Origin: Avoscillospira sp945864925
GTDB taxonomy: Bacteria; Bacillota; Clostridia; Oscillospirales; Oscillospiraceae
Assembly (NCBI GenBank): GCA_945830595.1
Contig: CALZZH010000007.1
Span: forward strand, 1-28,071
Length of the DNA stretch: 28,071 bases
Direction: 5' to 3'
The position numbers were made by a program, and so were the translations under genes. Below the pieces are notes generated by a model. The model ran no database searches. It was not told the DNA's origin and saw only the letters and a program-made list of their open reading frames with translations. Shown here piece after piece: positions 1-8,373 of this stretch. The stretch's first letter is position 1. Each line of letters opens with the position of its first letter.

Positions 1-46
1 TACACACTGCATATCGTCGGCAGCGTCAGATGTGTATAAGAGACAG
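1..46 (+). other. Nextera (Tn5) read-1 adapter with i5 index (artefact)
   Basis: Bases 28-46 are the 19-base Tn5 mosaic end AGATGTGTATAAGAGACAG. Bases 14-27 are the Nextera read-1 tail TCGTCGGCAGCGTC, bases 6-13 (ACTGCATA) sit where the i5 index belongs, and bases 1-5 match the end of the P5 primer. This is library sequence, not genome. True insert starts at base 47. Confidence 0.98.
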
Positions 47-1119
47 ATAGAGGGATGGTTGTAATTCTGGATGACCAATTCCTCCATCTGGCTGAGGGTG
101 TTGGCCCGGCCGTGCTTCATGTGCATGGTGATATAGGGAATCTCCGCCCAGACCACCAGGCCGTTTTCGTCGCACAGGTCATAGAATTCCTGGGCGTGCT
201 GGTAGTGGGCCAGGCGCAGGGTGTTGGCGCCCAATTCCCGGATGATGGCCATGTCCTGCTTGTGATGTTCCAAGGTCAGGGCGTTGCCTACGCCCTTGCA
301 GTCCTGATGGCGGCTGACGCCCCGCAGGGGATAGCTGCGGCCGTTGAGCAGGAAGCCCTTCTGGGGATCGATCTCAAATTTCCGGCAGCCGAAGCGGGTC
401 GAAACCTCGTCGCCGCTTTCCAGAGCAGCCACCGCGGTGTAGAGATAAGGATCGTCCAGACCGTCCCACAGATGGACGTTCTCCAGGGGGAACACGGCCT
501 GGGCGTGGCCGTCTACGGAGGGGACCGTCTGACTTTTCCCGTCCACGGTGACAGTCACAGGGCCGGCGTTCTGCCAGGTTTCCACGGTGACCCGGGCGGT
601 TTTGGCCTCCAGGTCCACCACCGGGGTGACCTTGATGCCGGGGGTTCCGCAGTAATCCAGTTCAAAGTGCGCCTGCGGCACTACGATCAGGTTTACATTC
701 CGGTACAGGCCGCCGTAGAAGGTGAAATCGGCCTTCTGAGGATACACCGTGTCGTTGTCACGGTTATCCACTGACACGGCCAGGGTGTTTTCCGCCTGGA
801 GGTGTCCGGTCAGGTTGACCCGGAAGGTGGAATAGCCGCCATGGTGGGTGCAGAGCTTTTCTCCATTGAGATAGACCTCCGCTGTCATGGCCGCGCCCTG
901 GAATTCCAGATACACCGCGCCGTCGGCCTCGGGCTTCGGCAGCTGCCGGACATACCAGCAAACGCCGCGGTAATAGTCGTTGCCGCCGTCCTGACCGTCC
1001 ACAGCGTTCCAGGTATGGGGCAGCGTCACAGGCTCTCCCTGGGCCGCCGCAGCAGCGATGGCGTCGGGGGCGGATTTTACAAACTTCCATTGGTCATGGA
1101 GACAGGTGGTAATTCTCAT
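47..1119 (-). CDS. Glycoside hydrolase family 2 (beta-galactosidase-like), C-terminus missing
   Basis: The start is ATG at 1119-1117 behind AAGGAG; 357 codons are readable before the sequence runs into the adapter. The order fits GH2: an N-terminal jelly-roll sugar-binding domain (about residues 1-165, with LPHTWNA and YRGVCWYVR near the start), an Ig-like sandwich (about 165-265), then the start of the TIM barrel with GVSRHQD, ELGANTLRLAHYQH and CDENGLVVWAEIP. Reading ends just after NHPS. In GH2 enzymes the catalytic acid/base Glu follows soon after this motif, so both catalytic residues are lost by truncation of the contig, not by mutation. The protein probably acts on beta-galactosides or related beta-glycosides, likely in the cytoplasm since no signal peptide is visible. 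It is divergent from the AraC-type regulator with about 50 bases between start codons, so that regulator may control it. The exact substrate cannot be told. Confidence 0.9.
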
Positions 1120-1169
1120 GGAAACAACTCCTTTTTTGTGTTATACTGAATAAAAAGGGGGAATTCGGT

Positions 1170-2390
1170 ATGGAACTGCAGGAAACACTGGCGCTCTTTC
1201 AGGAGCTCCTGCGCTGCGGAAACGACATTTATCTCTGGCGCTACGATGAAAACGGGCAGCTTTTAAGCTCCAATTGCCCCAACGAGGCGCTGTTCGGCGC
1301 CGCCTTCTCTATCTTTGGACTGCAGGATCGAATGCTGGCCCATGTGCGCGCCCACGATAGGCCCGTGACCCTGGGGACGGAATTTGGCCTCCTGTGGGGC
1401 GTGGCCGCGGAAAAGGAGAACGGCGTGCTGCGGCGAATCTACACCATCGGGCCGGCCTTTTCCGCCAACACCTCTGTCAGCACCATCGAGCGGAGCCTGC
1501 AGGCCTATCCGGAAGTGGAAATGAGCATGATTTGGAAGCACCATTTCCTGGACGCGCTCCACTGCGTCCCGGCGGTGCAGAATATCATGTTTTCGCGATA
1601 TCTGCTGATGCTCCACTATTGCGTTTCCGGCCAGCGGCTGGGAATTTGCGATCTTCATGTGACAGATACGGCCCATTCTCCGCTCCTGTCCGGCGACCCG
1701 GAAAAACCGCACCGGGACCGGCAGATGGTCTATATGGCAGAGCAGGCCATGCTGCAAATGGTGCGCTTCGGAGACCTGGACTACCAAAAAGCTTTGGGGA
1801 CGTCCATCCTTCTGAGCAACGGCGTGCCGGTGCAGAGCCCGGATCCCCTGCGCCAGGGGAAAATCTCCAACGAGGTGTTCTGCTCTCTGGTCTGCCGGGC
1901 AGCCATTGAAGGCGGCCTCTCTCCGGACGAAGCCTATGAATTGGGAAACTACTACATCCAGGCCACTGAAAGCGCCGCTACCTTTGACGAACTGGGCGCT
2001 ATTCCCGGCATCATGTACGACGACTTTGTCCGCCGGGTTCACAAACGCCGCACCAATCCCAAGCTGAGTCCCCAGGTGCAGAAGTGCTGCGACTATATCG
2101 AAATGAATTTGGGAAAGAAACTCCAGGCGGAGGATCTGGCCAAGCTGGTGGGCTACAGCGAATACTACATCACCCGCCGCTTCCGGGAAGAGACCGGTCT
2201 GAGTATTACGGACTACATCAAATATGCCAAAGTGGAGCGGGCCAAGATTCTACTGGCAGCCACAGAGCTGCCAATTCCGGAGATCGCGGAGCAGTTGGCC
2301 TTCACCACCCGGAGCTATTTCGGCCAGGTGTTCAAAGAGGTGGCAGGCATGACCCCGGCAGAATACAGGTCACAGCAAAGAAACAGATAA
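1170..2390 (+). CDS. AraC family transcriptional regulator
   Basis: A 406-residue protein whose last hundred residues form a typical AraC/XylS DNA-binding domain with two helix-turn-helix motifs. The first is LAKLVGYSEYYITRRFREETG; the second is IPEIAEQLAFTTRSYFGQVFKEVAGMTPAEYR, which includes the family signature. The N-terminal 300 residues are not a recognisable cupin and probably form the ligand-sensing part. The start lies behind a G-rich site (GGGGG at 1157-1161). The gene lies between a GH2 gene and a symporter/GH1 pair, so it is the obvious candidate to activate the locus in response to a beta-glycoside. The paired 16-base sites at 4006-4021 and 4083-4098 are its most likely targets; that link is inference. 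Confidence 0.9.
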   Translation: MELQETLALFQELLRCGNDIYLWRYDENGQLLSSNCPNEALFGAAFSIFGLQDRMLAHVRAHDRPVTLGTEFGLLWGVAAEKENGVLRRIYTIGPAFSANTSVSTIERSLQAYPEVEMSMIWKHHFLDALHCVPAVQNIMFSRYLLMLHYCVSGQRLGICDLHVTDTAHSPLLSGDPEKPHRDRQMVYMAEQAMLQMVRFGDLDYQKALGTSILLSNGVPVQSPDPLRQGKISNEVFCSLVCRAAIEGGLSPDEAYELGNYYIQATESAATFDELGAIPGIMYDDFVRRVHKRRTNPKLSPQVQKCCDYIEMNLGKKLQAEDLAKLVGYSEYYITRRFREETGLSITDYIKYAKVERAKILLAATELPIPEIAEQLAFTTRSYFGQVFKEVAGMTPAEYRSQQRNR

Positions 2391-2398
2391 ATCTCGTC

Positions 2399-2427
2399 AA
2401 GGTGTGCCGCTGTCTGCGGCACACCTT
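2399..2427. terminator. Hairpin between convergent genes
   Basis: A perfect 12-bp stem (AAGGTGTGCCGC pairing with 2416-2427) with a 5-base loop lies between the ends of the AraC-type gene and the symporter gene. T-tracts on either side are poor, so it may act as a weak bidirectional terminator. Confidence 0.65.
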
Positions 2428-2435
2428 GTCTTGCA

Positions 2436-3926
2436 TTACTGCATCTGTTCGGCAAACAGCTCCTGCTGCGCGGCAGCTTTTTTGTCGGCAATGCGCTTCT
2501 GGACGTTGACCATTTCGGCCTTGTCCAGCTTGCACAGCCGCATGGCAAACAGGGTGCAGACCCAGCCCAGCATGGGCAGTCCGAAGTAGACAGCCATGGT
2601 CAGCCAGAAGATTCCGGGGGTGCAGGTCTCACCGGGCTGAGGCATGGTGGTGGTGTAGCCAATGAGGGCCACGGCGGCGGTAGCGATGGTTGCGCCGAAC
2701 GCGGAAATGATTTTGTCAATCAGGCTGTAAACGCCGGTGACCACGGCAGGAACATACTTGCCGCTGCGGTCCAGCTCGTAGTCGATGATGTCGGCCATAA
2801 AGGAGGTGTTGGCGGTGGTGACGCACATCTTCGCACCGTTGAGGGCCAGCGTCAGGATCACATAGAGGATCATCATGGGGCTGAACATCACGGCGATCTG
2901 CTTGGGATCGATGATCACAAAGAACAGGAAGAACACTGTCGCGATAGCGAGGCAGACCCAGGTCCAGTTGACAATGGACTTTTGGCTGCCGTGCTTTCCG
3001 GCATATCGGGCGCCCACAATGGCAAAAAGGATGGAAGGCAGCATGCCAATCATGCTCAGAATGGTGGACAGGCCCATGTTGCCAATGATAATACCGGAGA
3101 GCATGGTGGTGATCACGGCCTGGGAAGCGGTCTGCTGGGCCAGCTTGTCGGAAGCAGCCGCGGCAATGTAGCACTGCAGGGGGCGGTTGTGCCGCAGAAC
3201 AGCCAGCATATCCTTCACCTTCAGGGGCTCGCGCTTTTTATTGGTGCCGATGAAGTTCTCGGGCTTGTCAAATTCGGATACGCCGATGCACACCAGGACG
3301 ATGCCCACAGCACCCACAGTCAGGCACAGACGGCAGGCGGCGGACAGAAATGCCTGGTTGTAGCTGCCGCCGAATCTGGGCAGCAGCACCACATTCAGAA
3401 CCATCATCATGACCATGGGGACCAGATAGTTGAGGGCCGTGGTCCACACGCCGATGGTGGGGCGCTGCTTGGGGTCGTTGGACATGATGGCGGGGATGGT
3501 CTGGGCCGTCATGTTGGTAATGGTGTAGCCGATGACGTAGACCACATACAGCAATGTGAAGGTGATCCAGCCGAAGCCCTTGCTGGACATGAGATCAAAC
3601 ATGCACAGCAGCGCAATGGCCTCGACGGCAAAACCGCCGGCCAGCAGGATGCGGAGCTTGCCGAATTTGGTGTTGACTTTGTCATAGACAAAGGCCAGCA
3701 GCGGATCGGTGACACCGTCCAGAATTCTGGTGCAGGTCAGAATAATACCGACCACCGCCGTGGTGACGCCGTAGCCGATACTGGCTGAGTAGCTGGCCAG
3801 GCCGATGAGGGAATAGACCGTCATGCCCACCAGGGCGTTGCAGGCATACAAAATGACCTGCCAGAGTTTGGCGCGCCTGTATTGCACGCCGTCGATTTCG
3901 CTTTGGGTTCTCTTGTCTCTCGCCAT
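2436..3926 (-). CDS. GPH (MelB-type) glycoside:cation symporter, MFS superfamily
   Basis: A 496-residue protein with about 12 hydrophobic segments. Near the end of the second segment it has RILDGVTDP, the glycoside-pentoside-hexuronide family motif. D70 and D74 match the spacing of the cation-site aspartates known in melibiose permease MelB. A GKLRILLAGG segment follows, as in the loop after TM3. It probably imports an unphosphorylated glycoside with Na+ or H+, which fits the neighbouring GH1 enzyme of the non-phospho type. The start ATG at 3926-3924 follows GGAGG. It is transcribed away from the GH1 gene and shares a control region with it. The sugar is not predictable from sequence. Confidence 0.88.
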   Translation of the reverse strand: MARDKRTQSEIDGVQYRRAKLWQVILYACNALVGMTVYSLIGLASYSASIGYGVTTAVVGIILTCTRILDGVTDPLLAFVYDKVNTKFGKLRILLAGGFAVEAIALLCMFDLMSSKGFGWITFTLLYVVYVIGYTITNMTAQTIPAIMSNDPKQRPTIGVWTTALNYLVPMVMMMVLNVVLLPRFGGSYNQAFLSAACRLCLTVGAVGIVLVCIGVSEFDKPENFIGTNKKREPLKVKDMLAVLRHNRPLQCYIAAAASDKLAQQTASQAVITTMLSGIIIGNMGLSTILSMIGMLPSILFAIVGARYAGKHGSQKSIVNWTWVCLAIATVFFLFFVIIDPKQIAVMFSPMMILYVILTLALNGAKMCVTTANTSFMADIIDYELDRSGKYVPAVVTGVYSLIDKIISAFGATIATAAVALIGYTTTMPQPGETCTPGIFWLTMAVYFGLPMLGWVCTLFAMRLCKLDKAEMVNVQKRIADKKAAAQQELFAEQMQ

Positions 3927-3981
3927 GGAAAAAATCCTCCCTTTGTGTGTTTCTCCCCGGTGACGGGGTTTTTATGTACGC

Positions 3982-4009
3982 ATTGTACCTGCAATCCGCA
4001 GGGATTGAA
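3982..4009 (-). promoter_or_regulatory. Candidate symporter promoter
   Basis: On the minus strand a -35-like TTCAAT (4009-4004) and a -10 TACAAT (3987-3982) are 16 bases apart. The -35 overlaps the end of the left regulator site, as expected for an activator-dependent promoter. Confidence 0.5.
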
Positions 4010-4098
4010 TATCAAAAATTATGATTGCTTGTCACTTTTTCGCTGACTCCATGGAAAATGGCAAATGATTGATACACATTCCTAATTTTTGATATTCA
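4006..4098. promoter_or_regulatory. Paired 16-base inverted sites in the divergent control region
   Basis: TGAATATCAAAAATTA at 4006-4021 is repeated as its exact reverse complement at 4083-4098, a shift of 77 bases. Read toward its own gene, each copy is TAATTTTTGATATTCA and ends on the -35 region of that gene (symporter on the minus strand, GH1 on the plus strand). This layout suggests two sites for a regulator such as the AraC-type protein at 1170-2390. Nothing else of note is seen between the two genes. Confidence 0.7.
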
Positions 4099-4150
4099 TA
4101 TGTCGTCGTTCCGATTAAAATGGAGAAAAAAACGAAAAGGAGAATGCGCA

Positions 4151-5434
4151 ATGCCAAAATTCGCACCGGACTTTTTCATCGGCGCCGCCACCGCCGCCCA
4201 TCAGGTGGAGGGCAACAACACCAACAGCGACTGCTGGGCCATGGAACACATGGTCCATACCAGCTTCGCTGAACCCAGCAACGACGCGGTTGACCATTAT
4301 CAACGCTATGAAGAGGATATCCGACTTCTGGCCCAGGCCGGGCTGAATGCCTACCGCTTCTCTTTGGAGTGGGCCCGAATCGAGCCGCAGGAGGGCGTGT
4401 TCGATGAAGCGGAGATCGAGCACTACCGCGACGTGATCCGCTGCTGCAAGGAAAACGGCATCGAGCCCATTGTGACGCTGCACCACTTCTCCAGCCCCAA
4501 GTGGATCATCTCCAAGGGCGGCTGGGAGGCGGATTCTATCGTCGCCGACTTTGGCCGCTATGTCCGCTATGTGATGGAGCAGCTGGGCAGCGAGCTGCAC
4601 TACGTCTGCACCATCAACGAAGCCAACATGGGCATTCAGGTGGCTGCCATTGCCGAGCGTTATAAAAAGCAGATGATGGCGAAGATGTCCGCCGGGAAAA
4701 CCGACGGGACTGTGCAGGTGGGTATGAACCTGGAAAAGATGATGGAAAACATGAAGGCTGCCGCGCAGGAGACCATGGAGGTCTTCGGCGTCGCAAAATG
4801 CGAGAATTTTACCAGTCCCAGGACCCCCCACGGAGACGAGATCGTGATGGAAGCCCACAAGGCGGCCCGGGCCGCCATCCGGGAAGCTGCGCCCCATGTG
4901 AAGGTGGGTCTGACCCTGAGTCTCCATGATATTCAGGCCCTGTCCGGCGGCGAGGAAAACGCAGCCAGAGAATGGGCGGAGGAATTCACCCATTACCTGC
5001 CCGCTATCCGGGACGATGATTTTCTGGGTGTCCAGAACTACACCCGTTCGCGGATCGACGCCACCGGCAGTCTGCCCACGCCGGAAGGCGCGGAGCTGAC
5101 GCAGATGGACTATGAGTTCTATCCCGAGGCGTTGGAGCACGTGATCCGTAAGGTTGCCGCCGATTTTCCCGGAGATCTGATCGTCACCGAAAACGGCATT
5201 GCCACCGCCGACGACAGCCGCCGGGTGGAATTCATCCGCCGTGCCCTGGCAGGTGTTCAGAACTGCATTGCCGACGGAATTCCTGTAAAAGGCTACTGCC
5301 ACTGGAGTCTCCTGGACAATTTCGAGTGGCAGAAGGGCTACTCCATGACTTTCGGCCTGATTGCAGTGGACCGGACGACCCAGACCCGCCATCCGAAGGG
5401 GAGCCTTGCTTACCTGGGGAGCTGGCGCGGCTGA
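4151..5434 (+). CDS. Glycoside hydrolase family 1 (beta-glucosidase-like)
   Basis: The start is ATG 4151 behind AAAAGGAG (8-base spacer). An upstream in-frame ATG at 4100 lies inside the promoter region and is unlikely to be used. The 427-residue protein starts with the GH1 pattern FFIGAATAAHQVEG. It has the acid/base motif TINE (E157; followed by Ala where Pro is usual), the nucleophile motif VTENG (E347) and the C-terminal HWSLLDNFEWQKGY. FEW at that point is typical of enzymes on unphosphorylated beta-glucosides; 6-phospho-beta-glucosidases have a different loop there. It is a little shorter than most GH1 enzymes. It has no signal peptide, so it would hydrolyse imported glycosides in the cytoplasm, matching the divergent GPH symporter. 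Confidence 0.92.
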   Translation: MPKFAPDFFIGAATAAHQVEGNNTNSDCWAMEHMVHTSFAEPSNDAVDHYQRYEEDIRLLAQAGLNAYRFSLEWARIEPQEGVFDEAEIEHYRDVIRCCKENGIEPIVTLHHFSSPKWIISKGGWEADSIVADFGRYVRYVMEQLGSELHYVCTINEANMGIQVAAIAERYKKQMMAKMSAGKTDGTVQVGMNLEKMMENMKAAAQETMEVFGVAKCENFTSPRTPHGDEIVMEAHKAARAAIREAAPHVKVGLTLSLHDIQALSGGEENAAREWAEEFTHYLPAIRDDDFLGVQNYTRSRIDATGSLPTPEGAELTQMDYEFYPEALEHVIRKVAADFPGDLIVTENGIATADDSRRVEFIRRALAGVQNCIADGIPVKGYCHWSLLDNFEWQKGYSMTFGLIAVDRTTQTRHPKGSLAYLGSWRG

Positions 5435-5443
5435 ACCGTGGCG

Positions 5444-6787
5444 ATGAAGAACGAAGCCCTGTTCCGGGACACCCCCGTTTGGAAAGCAATCCTTTCCATG
5501 GCGGTTCCTTCGGTTTTTACCGTCCTCGTCATGATCGTCTACAATATGGCCGATCTCTTCTTTGTCGGACGGTTAGGCGATACGGCCCAGGTGGGCGCAA
5601 TTTCTGTAGTGGGGCCGGTGTTTTCCGTGCTGTCGGCAGTATCCACCATGATCGGGGTCGGCGGGTGCGCCACGATCGCCAAAGCATTGGGGGCCGGAAA
5701 CAGCGAGGATGCCAGAACCTGTGCCAGCCTGTGCGGCTGGATTTTCCTGCTGTTCGGCGGGGGATTTGCTGTGATCGTGCTGCTGTTCACAGACCCTTTG
5801 CTGCAAGTTCTCGGTGCCACACAGGATATGTGGCATTACGCAGGGACTTACATGCGTATTCTGGCGTTGGGCGCGCCTGTGATGTTGTTCAGTCAGGGCA
5901 TGGCCATGTTGATTCGCGCCGAAGGCGCGATCAAGGAGGGGCTGATCGGCAATGTTTCCGGTACGGTCGTGAACCTGATATTGGATCCGTTGTTTATTCT
6001 GGTGATGAACTGGGGCGTGGCGGGAGCGGCGGCAGCCACGGTGTTGGGCAATCTTGCGGGCAGCGCCTATTTTGCCTATTACGCCCTGCACAAGTCTGGC
6101 GTTCTGAATCTGAAGCCTCGCTGTGCGCTGAAGCGTCCTCAGGCAATCTTTCCTATTATGGCTTTGGGGCTTCCCAATGCCCTGAGCGGCATCCTGTCCG
6201 GCTTGGCCTCCACCTTTGCTAATCGGCTGCTGAAGGCCTACGGTACCAATGCCATTGCCGCCATGGGCGCTGCCTCCAAAGTGATCATGATCATTGGCTT
6301 GGTCCAAATGGGCATCTGCATGGGTGTTCAGCCCCTGATGGCCTATACCTATGGCGCAAAAAATCTCCCACGGCTGCGGGAGATTTTGACCAAGACCGCT
6401 GTTCTTACCACTGTGGTGGGTATCGTCACCACTGTGGGATGCACGTTGGGCCGCAGCACCCTCATCGGTCTGTTCCTCCGGGACCCCAAAGCAGCCGCCA
6501 TGGGCGGGCAGATGGTCGTGTGGCTGCTGCTGGCAGGGCCGGTGTTGGGATTTTATTATTTGAGTTCAAATTTCATTCAGGCGGCAGGCAATGCGCCCCT
6601 GGCCACCGTGACCTCTGTCCTGCGGCAGGGTGCGCTGCTGATCCCGGTCCTGTATCTGATGGAGTTCCTGTTTGGCTTCATCGGAATCGCCATGGCCCAT
6701 ACAGTCAGTGATATTCTGGCCTCTGTCATCGCCCTTTGCGCCTGCCTTTGGCAATACCGCCGGCTCAAACGATCCTTGTCGTTGTAG
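5444..6787 (+). CDS. MATE family efflux transporter
   Basis: A 447-residue membrane protein with about 12 hydrophobic segments in two similar halves. Features are an N-terminal PVWKAILSMAVPSVFTVLVMIVYNMADLFFVGRLGD, the usual MATE opening, and an internal repeat with GLPNALSGILSG and GMGVQPLMAYTYGAKN-like text (here GICMGVQPLMAYTYGAKN). MATE proteins export drugs or metabolites in exchange for Na+ or H+. The gene starts 9 bases after the GH1 stop; an in-frame GTG at 5438 is an alternative start. No clear ribosome binding site is visible, so translation may be coupled to the GH1 gene. Its place in a glycoside locus may mean that it exports an aglycone freed by the GH1 enzyme; this is a guess. 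Confidence 0.92.
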   Translation: MKNEALFRDTPVWKAILSMAVPSVFTVLVMIVYNMADLFFVGRLGDTAQVGAISVVGPVFSVLSAVSTMIGVGGCATIAKALGAGNSEDARTCASLCGWIFLLFGGGFAVIVLLFTDPLLQVLGATQDMWHYAGTYMRILALGAPVMLFSQGMAMLIRAEGAIKEGLIGNVSGTVVNLILDPLFILVMNWGVAGAAAATVLGNLAGSAYFAYYALHKSGVLNLKPRCALKRPQAIFPIMALGLPNALSGILSGLASTFANRLLKAYGTNAIAAMGAASKVIMIIGLVQMGICMGVQPLMAYTYGAKNLPRLREILTKTAVLTTVVGIVTTVGCTLGRSTLIGLFLRDPKAAAMGGQMVVWLLLAGPVLGFYYLSSNFIQAAGNAPLATVTSVLRQGALLIPVLYLMEFLFGFIGIAMAHTVSDILASVIALCACLWQYRRLKRSLSL

Positions 6788-7569
6788 TTTTTCCACGACC
6801 AATACAGACGGCATCACATTGTATGTGACTTGCGTACGGGCACGATATCGACGGATTTTGAAAGTACCGATCCAGCCAGTTCCTGTATTCGTCCAAAGTC
6901 ATTTTGCCATCCAGACACCGATCCCGCATCCTCGCGGCGTCCTCCTGCCACTGTTTGAACGCAGCGGCGGTGAGGGCGCCACGTTTGATTCGGGCGTAAT
7001 AACGCTTATAGTATTTACTGTACACGCCCCAGGCGTTGTCGCCGTCGTTGCCTTGAGCTTGGAGTGAAACGCGGAGGCCACGGCCAACTGCTGGCAGGTC
7101 TGGGTGCTGCCTTCCGCGTGGACTGTCTCCGGAGAGCAGCCGTTAATCATGCACCAGAGCGCATAGCGGTCCGCGGCGGTGAGGTCACCCAGGACCTCCG
7201 GCTCATAGTCGGCGTCGCAGCAGAGAAGCAGCAGATTCAAATACTCCTTCTGCAGCGCCCGAAGCGAAGCAGTCTTCCTGGATCGGTCCGGAAAAGCGCG
7301 GCGTATAGTGTGTCCTCAAACGGCACGGAAACAGGCTCCAAGAGATACGAGTCGCCGCAGTTGTACATCGCATACTGCTGTATCCTTGTGAAGTCTGCGT
7401 AGCAGAAATCAAACAGACCTTCTCCCAGCGGCATCGTAATGGTGCGGCCTTCCAGCGTACAGCAGGAAGGAATATGAATAGGCAGCGCAAACTGGTCGTC
7501 CAGTGTGATCTGGAGCTGCCGGCTGTTCTGAAAATAGACAACGCGGTGCTGGTAGGATGGTTGTGCCAT
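6765..7569 (-). pseudogene. Frameshifted hypothetical gene
   Basis: Protein-like sequence continues through three reading frames on the minus strand. It starts at ATG 7569 (MAQPSYQHRVVYFQNSRQ...) behind AGAGG. Near 7255-7275 the likely reading moves to another frame (ALQKEYLNLLLLCCDADYEPEVLGDLTAADRYALW). Near 7045-7060 it moves again (QAQGNDGDNAWGVYSKYYKRYYARIKRGALT). Each join reads smoothly if one base is added or removed, so the ancestor was probably one protein of about 260 residues. The C-terminal part is rich in Arg/Lys and Tyr (YSKYYKRYYARIKRG, LDEYRNWLDRY). I do not recognise the family. The 3' end overlaps the convergent MATE gene by 23 bases. Neighbouring genes are intact, so true decay is more likely than sequencing error. 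Confidence 0.6.
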
Positions 7570-7924
7570 AGTTCTATCATCCTCTCAAAGTGGAAAATGA
7601 AAGACCCGGCAGACCTACAACGAATACTATCTGCTCAGTCAAAGCAGCTGGAAGGAGGTCGCGAAACCATGACCCCCATTCCAGACTGGCTGGGGAAATG
7701 TATAAATAAAAACACCGGGAGACAGTACATAGGCAAAACAGACCCCGTGAAGCCACAGAACGGCGCGTGTGGCGGTTTCGCGCGGCAGGGCGGGAACGGC
7801 CCACGAAGGCCCCAAAACGGCAGGCTGAGGCCCGTATGAAGGGAACTTTTGGAGAAGGAAAACGGAAGCAGGAGAAAGCAGAGACGTTCCGCGGCCCGCC
7901 TCTGCGATCACAAACGCCCGCATA

Positions 7925-8096
7925 TCTGCCCGCAGGCAGACGTTTCGGAGGCCAACCGCCCGCAGTGCGGGCGGCTCTTAGGCCGGAGATGTGCGGACGT
8001 TTCCGGGTTTTTCCGAAGGGGGTTCCAAAACGCCGTTTTCGAGGCGAAGGGGGTTCCAAACCCCGGAAAGCACCTGTTCCCAAGGGCTTTCCGGGG
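7925..8096. repeat. Block of GC-rich hairpins and short direct repeats
   Basis: Four inverted repeats follow each other: 7925-7940 (TCTGCC/GGCAGA), 7956-7974 (8-bp stem CCGCCCGC, 3-base loop), a short CGCC/GGCG pair at 8031-8045, and 8061-8096 (11-bp stem CCCCGGAAAGC). The 16 bases CGAAGGGGGTTCCAAA occur twice, at 8014-8029 and 8045-8060. Long ORFs on both strands here have Arg/Pro-rich translations and no ribosome binding site, so I do not read protein genes. The stretch 7570-7924 shows nothing beyond the repeat copy at 7692-7713. It may be an interspersed repeat or a structured RNA. Confidence 0.5.
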
Positions 8097-8100
8097 CGTT

Positions 8101-8373
8101 TCACCAAAAATAACAGGAGGTTTCTGCAATATATGCTTCTTGATCTTCGGGGTCAAGTTGCTGATATATAACTTCTTCAATTTTTATTCTTAATCCAGCA
8201 ATGACCATAACCGGATTATAGGTGGCTTCAGATAAATATTTTTCTGTTATTTCAGCGTACAGTTTTGTTCTAAAAGATGTATTGCTGTCAGAAAAATCAA
8301 AAGCTACTTTTTGAGCAATCATAATATATATCATGTTCCAAGAATAGTCCATAGAAGCACGTTTTTTTATCAC
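8101..8373 (-). CDS. Small AT-rich hypothetical ORF, possibly a gene fragment
   Basis: A 90-residue reading frame from GTG 8373, or from an in-frame ATG at 8352, ending in TGA at 8101. The translation (MDYSWNMIYIMIAQKVAFDFSDSN... IKIEEVIYQQLDPEDQEAYIAE) has a normal amino-acid mix and looks like real protein. Its codons are AT-rich, unlike the genes around it. No good ribosome binding site is visible, and the frame stops abruptly where GC-rich repeat DNA begins. It may be the remnant of a horizontally acquired gene. I do not recognise the family. Confidence 0.4.
   Translation of the reverse strand: MIKKRASMDYSWNMIYIMIAQKVAFDFSDSNTSFRTKLYAEITEKYLSEATYNPVMVIAGLRIKIEEVIYQQLDPEDQEAYIAETSCYFW

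Noticed and set aside
4100..4150. Extended N-terminus of the GH1 protein from ATG 4100
   Set aside because: This ATG overlaps the promoter and regulator site and has no ribosome binding site; ATG 4151 has a good one and fits the family start.
7925..8096. CRISPR array
   Set aside because: The repeats differ from each other, are mostly hairpins, and lack regular spacers or cas genes nearby.
7577..8107. A 176-codon minus-strand ORF over the hairpin block
   Set aside because: Arg/Pro-rich translation, no ribosome binding site, and it is explained by GC-rich repeats. I do not call it a gene.
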